Shown here: piece after piece, positions 27,387 through 37,158 of the stretch
Layout of the letters: each line of letters starts with the position of its first letter
How positions within the stretch are numbered: the stretch's first letter is position 1
NCBI GenBank assembly: GCA_902591535.1
Contig: CACJBA010000002.1
Coordinates: 62,001-126,000, forward strand
DNA: 64,000 nt
Reading direction: 5' to 3'
Source: an uncultured Pelagibacteraceae bacterium
Lineage (GTDB): Bacteria; Pseudomonadota; Alphaproteobacteria; Pelagibacterales; Pelagibacteraceae
Position numbers and translations under genes: made by a program
The notes under the pieces: generated by a model
Databases searched by the model: none
What the model was told of the DNA's origin: nothing
The model's input: the letters and a program-made list of their open reading frames with translations, nothing else

Positions 27387-28800
27387 CAGTTTTTACTTCT
27401 AAATATTCTTCAAGCCCCCAAACTCCACCTTCTCTTCCATTTCCTGATTGTCTATATCCTCCAAATGGTGTTCCAGCATCGGCTGCATTTCCATTGATAT
27501 AAACACATCCTGACCTTAGTTTTTTTGCAACTCTATGAGCTTTCTGTCTGTCCTCAGTTTGTAAATAATTTCCTAGACCATACGATGTATCATTTACAAT
27601 ATTAACTGCTTCATCCTCATTTTCAAAAGGTATAATTGAAAGTACTGGTCCAAAAATTTCTTCTTTGGCAATTCTCATTTCATTTGTAACGTTTGTGAAA
27701 ATAGTTGGCTTAATAAAATAACCTTTATTTAATCCATTAGGTAGCTCGGGCCCTCCTGCAGATAATGTTGCTCCCTCTGATATTCCACTTTCAATTAAAT
27801 TTATAATTTTATCATACTGTGTTTTAGAAATAACTGGACCAATATGATCTCCTTTTTTTGATGCTTGATCTACTTTTATCTTATTGGCTTCATCTACTGC
27901 CTCATCCACTGCTCTTTTATAAATTGATTTTTCAACCAACATTCTTGTTGGAGCATCACATGACTGACCAGAATTACTCATTACATTTCTTATGCCATCT
28001 CTAACTGCATTTTTATAACTATCTGCAAAAACTATATTTCCACCTTTGCCACCAAGTTCTAAGCAAACTCTTTTTATTGTTTCGGCTGCATTTTTCGAAA
28101 TTAGTCGTCCAGCACGTGTTGATCCTGTAAATGAAACCATATCTATATCTGGATGACTAGATATTTGTGTTCCAACTCCAGCACCATCTCCATTAACAAG
28201 GTTAAATACTCCTTTTGGGAAACCAACTTCATCAATCATTTCTGCAAACAACATTCCAGAAATAGGTGCTATCTCAGATGGTTTTAGTATCATTGTACAT
28301 CCAGTAGCAAAAGCAGGAACAACCTTAAGAGCTATTTGGTTGATTGGCCAGTTCCAAGGCGTAATTAGACCACAAACTCCGATTGGTTCATAATAAATGT
28401 GGTTATTAGATTTTTGATCAAAATGTTCATCAAATTTAAAATCTTTAAGTCTTAAAATAAAGTCTTCTAAGTGTGTTTGTCCAGATCCAGTTTGAACATC
28501 TGTTGCCCAATCCATTGGTGCACCCATTTCAAGAGAAATAGCTTCTGCCATTTCTCCGAACCTTTTTTTATAAACTACTAGCAATTTTTCGAGAAGTTCT
28601 AACCTTTCTTCTTTGCTAGTTTCTTTCCAAGTTTCAAATGCTGTTTTTGCGGCTGTAACCGCATTATCTGTATCTTTTTTGGAGCCTAATGAAATAATTG
28701 CAAAGGGATCTTCATTACAAGGGTTAATTACCTCAAAGTCATTTTTTTCTATTGGATCAACCCATTTACCATTTATATAAAATTTTCTTTTATCTAGCAT
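27367..28800 (-). CDS. NAD(P)-dependent aldehyde dehydrogenase
   Basis: ITPWNWPINQIALKVVPA, FTGSTRAGRLI, ELGGKGGNIVF, SGQSCDAPTRMLV. Confidence 0.92.
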   Translation of the reverse strand: MLDKRKFYINGKWVDPIEKNDFEVINPCNEDPFAIISLGSKKDTDNAVTAAKTAFETWKETSKEERLELLEKLLVVYKKRFGEMAEAISLEMGAPMDWATDVQTGSGQTHLEDFILRLKDFKFDEHFDQKSNNHIYYEPIGVCGLITPWNWPINQIALKVVPAFATGCTMILKPSEIAPISGMLFAEMIDEVGFPKGVFNLVNGDGAGVGTQISSHPDIDMVSFTGSTRAGRLISKNAAETIKRVCLELGGKGGNIVFADSYKNAVRDGIRNVMSNSGQSCDAPTRMLVEKSIYKRAVDEAVDEANKIKVDQASKKGDHIGPVISKTQYDKIINLIESGISEGATLSAGGPELPNGLNKGYFIKPTIFTNVTNEMRIAKEEIFGPVLSIIPFENEDEAVNIVNDTSYGLGNYLQTEDRQKAHRVAKKLRSGCVYINGNAADAGTPFGGYRQSGNGREGGVWGLEEYLEVKTVTGWKD

Positions 28801-28821
28801 TTAATAATCTTAGCACATTAA

Positions 28822-29763
28822 TTAAATTTCATGTCCTTTTTCTTCAGGTTCATTATCAACTAATTCTTCTGGGAAACCTTCTGCTCTAAAATCAATTTTA
28901 TTTAAGTCCTCCATTCTTTTAACAATCATCGATGACCATGCTCTTGATCCGTATTTCTTTTGACCATCTTTAAAGATTTCAACAACTTTAGGAGAAATTT
29001 CCAAAGGAGCATCTAATTTTTTTGCCAAGTCATCAAATAGTCCAGTATCTTTTAAAACAAGATCCATTGTAAAATTGATATTATATGACCCATTTAAAAT
29101 TACCTGACTTTCAGTTTCATGAACAAATGAATTTCCTGATGAAACTGCAATTCCTTTATAAGCTTTTATAAGATCTAAATTTGATTTTTTTGCTACGGTC
29201 CATGCTTCTCCAAGAGCAATCAAATGAACAGATGCTAAATAATTTGTAATTACCTTTAAAATTGAAGCTGAACCTAATTCACCAGTATGTAATATTTTTC
29301 TTCCCATTACTGTTAGGGCGGGTAAGATTTTTTCAAAAGCTTTTCTTTCTCCTCCAACAAAAATTGCAATATTTCCTGTAGCCGCTCTATGACAGCCTCC
29401 ACTGACAGGACCGTCTAGGGGTATAGCTTTTTTTTCAATAACTTTCTGACCAATTCGTTTTACTTCAGCTTCATCAGTTGTACTCATTTCTAACCAAATT
29501 TTATTTTCAGAGAGGCCATTTAATATTCCGTCTTTTCCTTCCATTACTTCAGAACAAATCTTAGGAGAAGGAAGACAAGTAATAATCAAATCTACTTGTT
29601 CAGCTAATTCTCTGGAAGAACTTACTACTCTGGCACCTAAGTTTTCAAAAGGTTTTGTTAAATTTTCATCTAAATCCCTTACAATTAAATCGAAATTATT
29701 TCTTAATAAACTCCCCGCAAGTTTTCCTCCTACGTTTCCTAACCCAATAAAACCTATTTTCAT
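28822..29763 (-). CDS. 3-hydroxyisobutyrate dehydrogenase-like NAD(P)-dependent oxidoreductase
   Basis: IGFIGLGNVGGKLAGSLLRN, PLDGPVSGGCHRAATGN. Confidence 0.88.
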   Translation of the reverse strand: MKIGFIGLGNVGGKLAGSLLRNNFDLIVRDLDENLTKPFENLGARVVSSSRELAEQVDLIITCLPSPKICSEVMEGKDGILNGLSENKIWLEMSTTDEAEVKRIGQKVIEKKAIPLDGPVSGGCHRAATGNIAIFVGGERKAFEKILPALTVMGRKILHTGELGSASILKVITNYLASVHLIALGEAWTVAKKSNLDLIKAYKGIAVSSGNSFVHETESQVILNGSYNINFTMDLVLKDTGLFDDLAKKLDAPLEISPKVVEIFKDGQKKYGSRAWSSMIVKRMEDLNKIDFRAEGFPEELVDNEPEEKGHEI

Positions 29764-30626
29764 TTTTTTACCTCAGCTTTTGATTTATATAATATCATAA
29801 TCACACCAATAATAATCACCAGACCACCGATAAATAACTCAGCTGTAGGTTCTTCTCCTAATAAAAAAATTGCAGCTAATAATCCTGTTGGAGGAATTCC
29901 CATTGTTACTACTGGCAATACTTTGTACATAGGATTGTTTTTTAAAACATAATAAAAACATCCATAAGTAATTGGCTGCATGAAGAAACCTAAATAGATT
30001 GCAATAATCCAATGATCAAATTTTGCAGAATTTATATAATTAAAAGTATTACCATCAATTATTGATGAGACCCCAATCAAAATAGGACCTGAAAAGAAAG
30101 CTAACCAGGCAACTAATGCTAAAGGATGAATTTCTTTACTTAAAGGTTTAACCACAACTTGACCAAGCGCCCAAACCGCAGAACCAAGTATAGTTAAAAA
30201 TATTCCTAAAAATTTTCCATCTAAGTTTGGTGAACCAGTTAAAATATAAACTCCAACAAAAGCTATACCAATTCCAATTATTGATCTTAAAGTTGGAGTT
30301 TCTTTAAGTATAAAGTAAGCAAATATTACTCCAAAAGGGACTTCTGTTTGAACTAATAGAACTGCAGCAGAAGCATCAATTAAATCTAATCCAGTATAAG
30401 TTATGCTGTATTGCAAAGTATTTGCTATGAAAGACGCTATAAAAATTTTCTTTAAATAACCTCTTGGTACCGGAAACCACCAAATCAAAATTGATGCTGC
30501 AAAAGTAAATCTTAAACCCATTAATAAAACAGGTGGAAAAGATTCAAACGCAGGCTTTGCAATTACAAAACCAAATCCTAAAAATATAGGTACTAAGGAA
30601 GCAACCAAAGTGTCTTTTAAATTCAT
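29760..30626 (-). CDS. EamA/DMT family transporter
   Basis: Ten hydrophobic helices; GLRFTFAASILIWW, duplicated EamA pattern. Confidence 0.85.
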   Translation of the reverse strand: MNLKDTLVASLVPIFLGFGFVIAKPAFESFPPVLLMGLRFTFAASILIWWFPVPRGYLKKIFIASFIANTLQYSITYTGLDLIDASAAVLLVQTEVPFGVIFAYFILKETPTLRSIIGIGIAFVGVYILTGSPNLDGKFLGIFLTILGSAVWALGQVVVKPLSKEIHPLALVAWLAFFSGPILIGVSSIIDGNTFNYINSAKFDHWIIAIYLGFFMQPITYGCFYYVLKNNPMYKVLPVVTMGIPPTGLLAAIFLLGEEPTAELFIGGLVIIIGVIMILYKSKAEVKK

Positions 30627-30684
30627 ACAGCCTTTTAATATTAATGATAATTAAAGAACTTATGATATATTCACTTTTTAAAAT

Positions 30685-31431
30685 ATGAATTCAACAAAAA
30701 TAGAACCTAAGTACATTAATAAGTCTAACCCTAGAGTCGGGCTTATTGCTCTTGCAAGTGATTTTATGATTGAGCGAGATTTTATAAATGTATTAAAAGA
30801 TCAAGAAATTGATTTTTTTGTTAATAGAATAGAATGCTATAATCCTTTGACTAAAGAAAACCTAATTAAAATGTCTAACAAAGTAACAGAAGTCACAAAA
30901 GATATTTTACCCGATCAAGATATAGATTGTGTAGTTTATGGGTGTACTTCCGGTACAATAGCTGCAGGATATAACTCTATTGAAAAAAAAGTAAAAGCCG
31001 CAAAACCTATGGCAGAAGTAACAACACCAAGCACAGCAGCTATTAAAGCATTAAAAAAATTAAATATTAAAAAAATTTGTTTATTTACCCCATATAGCAA
31101 AAAACTTAATGACGAAGTATTAGATTATTTTAAATCTGAAGGCTTTGAAATAACTTCGAACTCTTACTTTGACATAGAGTCAGATTATGACATTGGAAAA
31201 GTAGATCAAAATTATTTATATGATGTTTTATCAAACTTAGATTTAAATGGTGCTGAAGCTTTATTTGTTTCTTGTACTGCTCTACCAGTTTTACCGATCA
31301 TTGATAAATTAGAAAAGGAATTAAATACATTAGTTTTATCTAGCAACCAGGCATTAATCTGGGATACATTAGTTCAAATAAATAAAAATAATTCAATAGA
31401 AGGATTTGGTAAATTATTCCAAACAAATTAA
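30685..31431 (+). CDS. Asp/Glu racemase-maleate isomerase family (EutA-like)
   Basis: DCVVYGCTSGTIAAGY, PSTAAIKALKKLNIKKICLFTPY, ALFVSCTALPVL. Confidence 0.75.
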   Translation: MNSTKIEPKYINKSNPRVGLIALASDFMIERDFINVLKDQEIDFFVNRIECYNPLTKENLIKMSNKVTEVTKDILPDQDIDCVVYGCTSGTIAAGYNSIEKKVKAAKPMAEVTTPSTAAIKALKKLNIKKICLFTPYSKKLNDEVLDYFKSEGFEITSNSYFDIESDYDIGKVDQNYLYDVLSNLDLNGAEALFVSCTALPVLPIIDKLEKELNTLVLSSNQALIWDTLVQINKNNSIEGFGKLFQTN

Positions 31432-32601
31432 ATGCTTTTCACAAAAGATGAATACAAACAAAGATTAAAGAAAGTTCAAAAAATGATGCAAGAAAAAGGC
31501 ATCGAACTTTTAATTTCACACGATACTAATAATATGAATTACTTAACTGGATATGATGCATGGTCGTTTTATTATGCACAATGTGCAATTGTACATGTAG
31601 ATGCAGATGAACCATTGTGTTTTGTTAGAGCGCAAGATGCAGGAGGCGCATACATCAAATGCTATATAAAGAATGAAAATGTAATTGTTTATGATGAAAA
31701 TTATATTCATACTTGGCCAAAACATCCTTATGATTATTTGGTTGAAATAATTAAAGAGAAAAAATGGGATAAACTCTCTATTGGTTTAGAGATGGATGCA
31801 CATTATTTCACTGCGTATTGTTACGAAAAAATAAAACAAGGATTACCAAACGCACAAATAAAGGATAGCGATCGTTTAGTTAACTGGGCCAGATTAGTTA
31901 AATCAGATGCTGAAATAGGTTTCATGAAATCTGCGGCAAAAATTTCAGAAAAAGGAATGAAAACTGCAATGGAAGTAATTAAACCAGGTGTTAGACAGTG
32001 TGATGCAGTTGGCGAAATTCAAAAGACTTTATTTTATGGTACTGAGGAATTTGGAGGGGAATACTCAAGTATTGCAACTTTGCTTCCAACAGGAAAAGGA
32101 ACTTCTGCATCACATTTAACCGCTACCCAAGACAAATTTGTTGAGGGGGAGGCCACAATAATTGAATTATCTGGAGTTTATAAGAGATACCATGCGCCAA
32201 TGGCCAGAACAGTTTTGCTAGGAAAACCTAATCAATTAAAAATTGATACAATGAACAAAACAATTGAAGCATTAAATGCTGGAATTAGTGCGATTAAACC
32301 AGGCAATACAGCAGATGACGTTGCACAAGCCTTTTGGAAAATTTTAGATAAGTACGGAATAGAAAAAAAATCTAGAACAGGTTACTCTATTGGAATTGGT
32401 TATCCTCCTGATTGGGGTGAGCATACTCTGAATATATATAAAGGAGACATGACAGTTCTTGAACCAAATGTTTGTTTTCATATGATAGCTGTTATGCAGT
32501 TTGGTGATTGGGGTGTTGAGGCATCTGAAGCAATTAGAGTTACTGAAAATGGATCAGAACTATTTTGTAATTTTCCAAAAGAGCTTCATATTAAGAGTTA
32601 A
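31432..32601 (+). CDS. doeA: M24 family peptidase-like, probable ectoine hydrolase
   Basis: NYLTGYDAWSFYYAQCAIVHVDADEPLCFVRAQDAGGAYI; M24 fold; neighbour is EutA-like. Confidence 0.75.
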   Translation: MLFTKDEYKQRLKKVQKMMQEKGIELLISHDTNNMNYLTGYDAWSFYYAQCAIVHVDADEPLCFVRAQDAGGAYIKCYIKNENVIVYDENYIHTWPKHPYDYLVEIIKEKKWDKLSIGLEMDAHYFTAYCYEKIKQGLPNAQIKDSDRLVNWARLVKSDAEIGFMKSAAKISEKGMKTAMEVIKPGVRQCDAVGEIQKTLFYGTEEFGGEYSSIATLLPTGKGTSASHLTATQDKFVEGEATIIELSGVYKRYHAPMARTVLLGKPNQLKIDTMNKTIEALNAGISAIKPGNTADDVAQAFWKILDKYGIEKKSRTGYSIGIGYPPDWGEHTLNIYKGDMTVLEPNVCFHMIAVMQFGDWGVEASEAIRVTENGSELFCNFPKELHIKS

Positions 32602-32646
32602 TTAGCTATTGAAATCTATTTACACAAATGTTTTATATTCACCTTT

Positions 32647-33732
32647 ATGTCTAAAAATCCAGAATTCGTTAAATTCGATAAAGTAGATAAAAGTTATGAC
32701 GGTAAAGTTCTTGTCGTCAAAGATCTTCAATTAGATATTGCAGAAGGTGAATTTATAACAATGCTTGGTCCGTCTGGATCAGGTAAGACAACATGTTTAA
32801 TGATGTTGGCTGGATTTGAAACTCCAACTCATGGTGAAATATTATTAGACGGAAATATAATTTCAAATATCCCTCCTCATAAAAGAGGAATTGGAATGGT
32901 GTTTCAAAACTATGCATTATTCCCACATATGACAGTTTATGAAAACTTAGCTTTCCCTTTAAGAGTAAGAAAAGTTGAAAAAGACGAAATTGATAAAAAA
33001 GTTGATAAGGCTTTGTCGATGGTTTCATTAAACGGATTTGAAACTAGAATGCCAGCCCAACTTTCAGGTGGTCAACAACAAAGAGTTGCTGTAGCAAGAG
33101 CTTTAGTATTTGACCCAGCAGTTGTTTTAATGGACGAACCTTTAGGAGCGTTAGATAAAAATTTGAGAGAAAGTATGCAATATGAAATTAAACATATTCA
33201 CGAAAGTATTGGAGTAACGGTTGTTTATGTAACTCATGATCAAAGTGAAGCTTTGACAATGTCCAATAGAATTGCAGTTTTCAATGATGGAAAAGTTCAA
33301 CAATTATCAGACCCAGCTGAATTATATGAAAAACCTGTAAATTCGTTTGTCGCTGAATTTATTGGTGAGAATAATACTTTTAATGGAGAAGTTACAGATA
33401 TTGATAAAGATAAATGTAAAGTTAAACTTGCGAATTCAGAAATATTAGCCAATCCTATTTCAGTTAAATCCAAAGGAGAAAAAACTACAGTTTCATTAAG
33501 ACCCGAGAGGGCACTAATAAATCCAAAAGATAAAATGGATAATATGTTTACTGGAAAGATAGAGGAAGTTATTTATCATGGTGACCATACAAGAGTTAGG
33601 TTAAATCTTTTAGGTAGCTCAGAATTTATTTTAAAAGTTCCAAATAGCACGTCCAATCTAGAGCTAAAAGTAAGTCAGGATATTAAAATTGGATGGAACA
33701 GCTTAGATGCTAGGGCTTTAGACCCAAAATAA
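32647..33732 (+). CDS. potA: Spermidine/putrescine-type ABC transporter ATP-binding protein
   Basis: GPSGSGKTTCLMMLAGFETPTHGEILLDG, LSGGQQQRVAVARALVFDPAVVLMDEPLGALD, TOBE-like C-terminus. Confidence 0.9.
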   Translation: MSKNPEFVKFDKVDKSYDGKVLVVKDLQLDIAEGEFITMLGPSGSGKTTCLMMLAGFETPTHGEILLDGNIISNIPPHKRGIGMVFQNYALFPHMTVYENLAFPLRVRKVEKDEIDKKVDKALSMVSLNGFETRMPAQLSGGQQQRVAVARALVFDPAVVLMDEPLGALDKNLRESMQYEIKHIHESIGVTVVYVTHDQSEALTMSNRIAVFNDGKVQQLSDPAELYEKPVNSFVAEFIGENNTFNGEVTDIDKDKCKVKLANSEILANPISVKSKGEKTTVSLRPERALINPKDKMDNMFTGKIEEVIYHGDHTRVRLNLLGSSEFILKVPNSTSNLELKVSQDIKIGWNSLDARALDPK

Positions 33733-33765
33733 ATATATTATTACTGTAAAGACAAAAAAGAGCTG

Positions 33766-33794
33766 TTGACTTAAGTTAGTCTATTTGTTGTAAT
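33766..33794 (+). promoter_or_regulatory. Candidate sigma70-type promoter upstream of potD-like gene
   Basis: TTGACT, 17-bp spacer, TGTAAT; SD ggagg just before ATG 33841. Confidence 0.5.
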
Positions 33795-33840
33795 TTTGTT
33801 TATATAAATTAATTTATATCAACGTTTAAACGGAGGAATA

Positions 33841-34962
33841 ATGAAGAAATTAAGTAAATTATTACTAGCTCTTTCTTTTGCTCTATCTATAACTTCATCA
33901 GCATTTGCAGTAACTGTTGCATCTTGGGGTGGAGCTTATACAGAGTCTCAGAAGTTAGGGTATGGTGATCCGACTGCTAAAGCACTAGGAATAGAAATCA
34001 ACTGGGTTGACTATTCTGGTGGTTTATCAGAAATCAAAGCACAAAAAGAAGCAGGTGCTATTACTTGGGATATCATAGATTTATTTGCATTCGATACTAT
34101 TAATGGATGTGATGAAGGTTTATTTGTTAAATTTGATTTTGACAAAGACTTCCCAGCTGCACCAGATGGAACTCCTGCAAGTGAAGACTTCTTCACAGGT
34201 ATGCCGAGTGAATGTGCTGTAGGTAACATTTTATATTCTTGGAACTATGCATATGACACAAGAAAATTTAGTGGTTCAAAAGCTCCTACAAAAATTAAGG
34301 ACTTTTTTAACACTAAAAAATTCCCAGGAAAAAGAGCAATCTATACTAGTGCTTTAACTAATTTAGAAATTGCATTAGCTGCGGATGGTGTGAAATTAGG
34401 TGACGGCGGAACTAGAGTTTATAGAAAACTTTTAGAAGACGGTGGAATCGAAAGAGCGATGAATAAAATCAAAGCTTTATGTACAGATCCAAATGGTGGA
34501 TGTGTTTTCTGGTCTGCAGGTGCTCAACCACCTGAACTATTAGTTGCTGGTGAAGTTGTAATGGCAACTGGTTGGAATGGAAGATTCTTTAACGCTGAAG
34601 TTGGAGAAAACGCTCCAATTAAACAAGTATGGGATGGTCAAGGTTTAGACTACGAATATTTTGCACTTGTTAAAGGTGGACCAGATGAAGCAAATGCTAA
34701 AAAAGCTTTAGCTATGATGACTAACACAGAAATGTTAGCTGGTAGCGCGAAGTATATTGCATATGCTCCATGGAGAAAATCATCTCTTGATGTAATTACT
34801 GCTGGTGAGCCTTGGTACAAAGATGGTAAAACAAATATGATGCCACAAATGCCAACTGCTCCTGCAAACACTAAGAACTATTTCTTAGTAGACCCATTCT
34901 TCTGGGCTGATAACAATACTGAAATCAGTGAGATGTGGGAAGCAATGAAAGCAGGCCTATAA
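33841..34962 (+). CDS. potD: Spermidine/putrescine-type ABC transporter substrate-binding protein
   Basis: Signal peptide; VASWGGAYTESQKLGY; flanked by potA/potB/potC-like genes. Confidence 0.85.
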   Translation: MKKLSKLLLALSFALSITSSAFAVTVASWGGAYTESQKLGYGDPTAKALGIEINWVDYSGGLSEIKAQKEAGAITWDIIDLFAFDTINGCDEGLFVKFDFDKDFPAAPDGTPASEDFFTGMPSECAVGNILYSWNYAYDTRKFSGSKAPTKIKDFFNTKKFPGKRAIYTSALTNLEIALAADGVKLGDGGTRVYRKLLEDGGIERAMNKIKALCTDPNGGCVFWSAGAQPPELLVAGEVVMATGWNGRFFNAEVGENAPIKQVWDGQGLDYEYFALVKGGPDEANAKKALAMMTNTEMLAGSAKYIAYAPWRKSSLDVITAGEPWYKDGKTNMMPQMPTAPANTKNYFLVDPFFWADNNTEISEMWEAMKAGL

Positions 34963-34997
34963 TTTCAGTTTTAAACACTGAATTTATATAATATATT

Positions 34998-35031
34998 TAG
35001 GGCGGTTATTTTATAACCGCCCTATTTTTTT
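34998..35031 (+). terminator. 12-bp stem, 3-nt loop plus T7 tract between potD and potB, abutting the ATG
   Basis: TAGGGCGGTTAT-ttt-ATAACCGCCCTA then TTTTTTT then ATG at 35032. Confidence 0.9.
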
Positions 35032-36297
35032 ATGAGCTCTGAAACAAAACAAATTTTAACAACTGACGGAATACCTTTAGAGGTCAGTCTAAAAAAAGCA
35101 GAAAAGAAGAATAAGATAAAGGCATTTCTTCTTGTAGCTCCATTGCTATTATTTCTTATAATTACTTATATTTTTCCAATAGGAGATATGTTTATGAGAA
35201 GTGTTGACGACAAAATGGTTACCAACATGCTTCCTAAAACTTTTAAAGCTATGGAAAAATGGGAAAATTTAGATGAGTTGCCCCCAGAGGAAGTTTACCG
35301 GGGTTTTTATGAGGATTACAAATTACTTGCTGAAAATCAACAGCATGGAAAGTTAGGTCAAAGATTAAATAAAGAGAAAAACGGTTTTAACACCATCACA
35401 AAAAAACTTTTTAGACAAATAAAAAGAAACAAAATTGATGAGAGTGCCAGCATAAAAGAGCAAATTAATAAAATCCATAAAAGATGGAGAAACGTAGAAT
35501 ATTGGCAAGCAATTAAAAGAACTGCGCCTCCTTATACAATGGCAAAGTATTTAAAGGGTATGGATATGTATTTTGCTGCAGATGGTAGTATCGCACAAGT
35601 AGATGAGGATAGAAGAATTCATAGAATTCTATGGCTTAGAACATTAGAAATAGCTTTTTTTGTTACACTTTTTTGCTTTTTTATGGGTTACCCGATAGCT
35701 CATTTACTGGCAACACTTCCGATGAAGTACAGCAACTTATTAATGATCTGTGTACTTCTTCCATTTTGGACTTCTTTACTAGTTAGGACAGCAAGTTGGA
35801 TGATCTTGTTACAACAGCAAGGATTAGTTAATGATTTCTTTGTAATGATCGGTTTAGTCGGAGACGATAACCGACCAGAAATGATGTATAATAAGGTTGG
35901 AACTTACGTTGCAATGACACAAATCTTATTGCCATTTATGGTTTTACCTTTGTACAGTGTAATGAAAACAATTTCACCAAGTCTGATGAGAGCTGGTAAG
36001 TCTTTGGGCGGTACACCTTTCGTTGCGTTTTGGAAAGTTTACTTTCCATTAACAATACCAGGAATTGGTGCTGGATGTTTATTAGTTTTCATTTTAGCGA
36101 TAGGATACTACATAACCCCAGCTTTAGTTGGAGGTGCATCTGGAACGTTGATTAGTAATCAAATTGCATTTCATATGAAAACAACCTTAGATTGGAGCTT
36201 TGCTTCAGCAATGGGATTAATGTTGTTATCTGGAGTTTTAGTTATCTATTGGATTTATAATAAATTAGTTGGAGTTGATAATATTAAATTAGGATAA
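35032..36297 (+). CDS. potB: Spermidine/putrescine-type ABC transporter permease with large N-terminal insertion
   Basis: TM segments; PFWTSLLVRTASWMILLQQQGLVNDF; MRAGKSLGGTPFVAFWKVYFPLTIPG. Confidence 0.87.
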   Translation: MSSETKQILTTDGIPLEVSLKKAEKKNKIKAFLLVAPLLLFLIITYIFPIGDMFMRSVDDKMVTNMLPKTFKAMEKWENLDELPPEEVYRGFYEDYKLLAENQQHGKLGQRLNKEKNGFNTITKKLFRQIKRNKIDESASIKEQINKIHKRWRNVEYWQAIKRTAPPYTMAKYLKGMDMYFAADGSIAQVDEDRRIHRILWLRTLEIAFFVTLFCFFMGYPIAHLLATLPMKYSNLLMICVLLPFWTSLLVRTASWMILLQQQGLVNDFFVMIGLVGDDNRPEMMYNKVGTYVAMTQILLPFMVLPLYSVMKTISPSLMRAGKSLGGTPFVAFWKVYFPLTIPGIGAGCLLVFILAIGYYITPALVGGASGTLISNQIAFHMKTTLDWSFASAMGLMLLSGVLVIYWIYNKLVGVDNIKLG

Positions 36298-36298
36298 T

Positions 36299-37153
36299 AT
36301 GGCATTACCAAGTTATACAGAGACAAGATATAGAGTTTGGCATTACATATATATTGCTATTTGTACATTTGTTTTTTTCTTTTTGATTGCACCTCTATTT
36401 GTAATTTTTCCTTTGTCTTTCAATGCAGAAGAATTTTTAGTTTTTTCTGAAGGAATGAAAAATCTCGATCCAGATGCATTCTCTTTAAGATGGTATAAAG
36501 ATATGGTTTATGGAACAAAAAATCCGTGGGGATTAGCTGCAAAAAATAGTTTTATTATTGCAATATTTGCAACTATTGGATCAATTATTTTAGGAACTTT
36601 GGCAGCATTAGGTCTAAGTAGTAGACATATGCCATATAAGGGAATTATCATGGCAACCTTAATATCACCGATGATTGTTCCATTAATTATTTCTGGTGTT
36701 GCAATCTTCTTTTTTATGGCAAAAGCTGGTTTAGCAGCAACTCACACAGGAATAGTATTGGCTCATATAATACTAGGAACACCATTTGTAGTTATAACAG
36801 TAACAGCCACATTATCTGGATTCGATCACAGTGTTACAAGAGCTGCTGCAAGCTTGGGCAGTAATCCAGTAAATACTTTTATGAAAATTACTCTACCATT
36901 AATATTACCAGGAGTAATTTCTGGAGGATTGTTTGCTTTTGTAACTTCATTTGATGAAGTAGTTGTTGTTTTATTTCTTGCAGGATTAGAAAACACAACA
37001 ATACCAGTTCAAATGTGGACAGGTTTAAGGGAGCAACTAAGCCCAACAATTCTTGCTGTAGCCACATGTCTTATTCTTCTGTCTACATTGATATTATTAA
37101 GTGCAGAGCTTCTTAGAAGACGATCAGAGAGATTAAGAGGAATTAATAGATAA
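36299..37153 (+). CDS. potC: Spermidine/putrescine-type ABC transporter permease
   Basis: VTRAAASLGSNPVNTFMKITLPLILPGVISGGLFAFVTSFDEVVVVLFLAG. Confidence 0.88.
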   Translation: MALPSYTETRYRVWHYIYIAICTFVFFFLIAPLFVIFPLSFNAEEFLVFSEGMKNLDPDAFSLRWYKDMVYGTKNPWGLAAKNSFIIAIFATIGSIILGTLAALGLSSRHMPYKGIIMATLISPMIVPLIISGVAIFFFMAKAGLAATHTGIVLAHIILGTPFVVITVTATLSGFDHSVTRAAASLGSNPVNTFMKITLPLILPGVISGGLFAFVTSFDEVVVVLFLAGLENTTIPVQMWTGLREQLSPTILAVATCLILLSTLILLSAELLRRRSERLRGINR

Positions 37154-37158
37154 AATAT

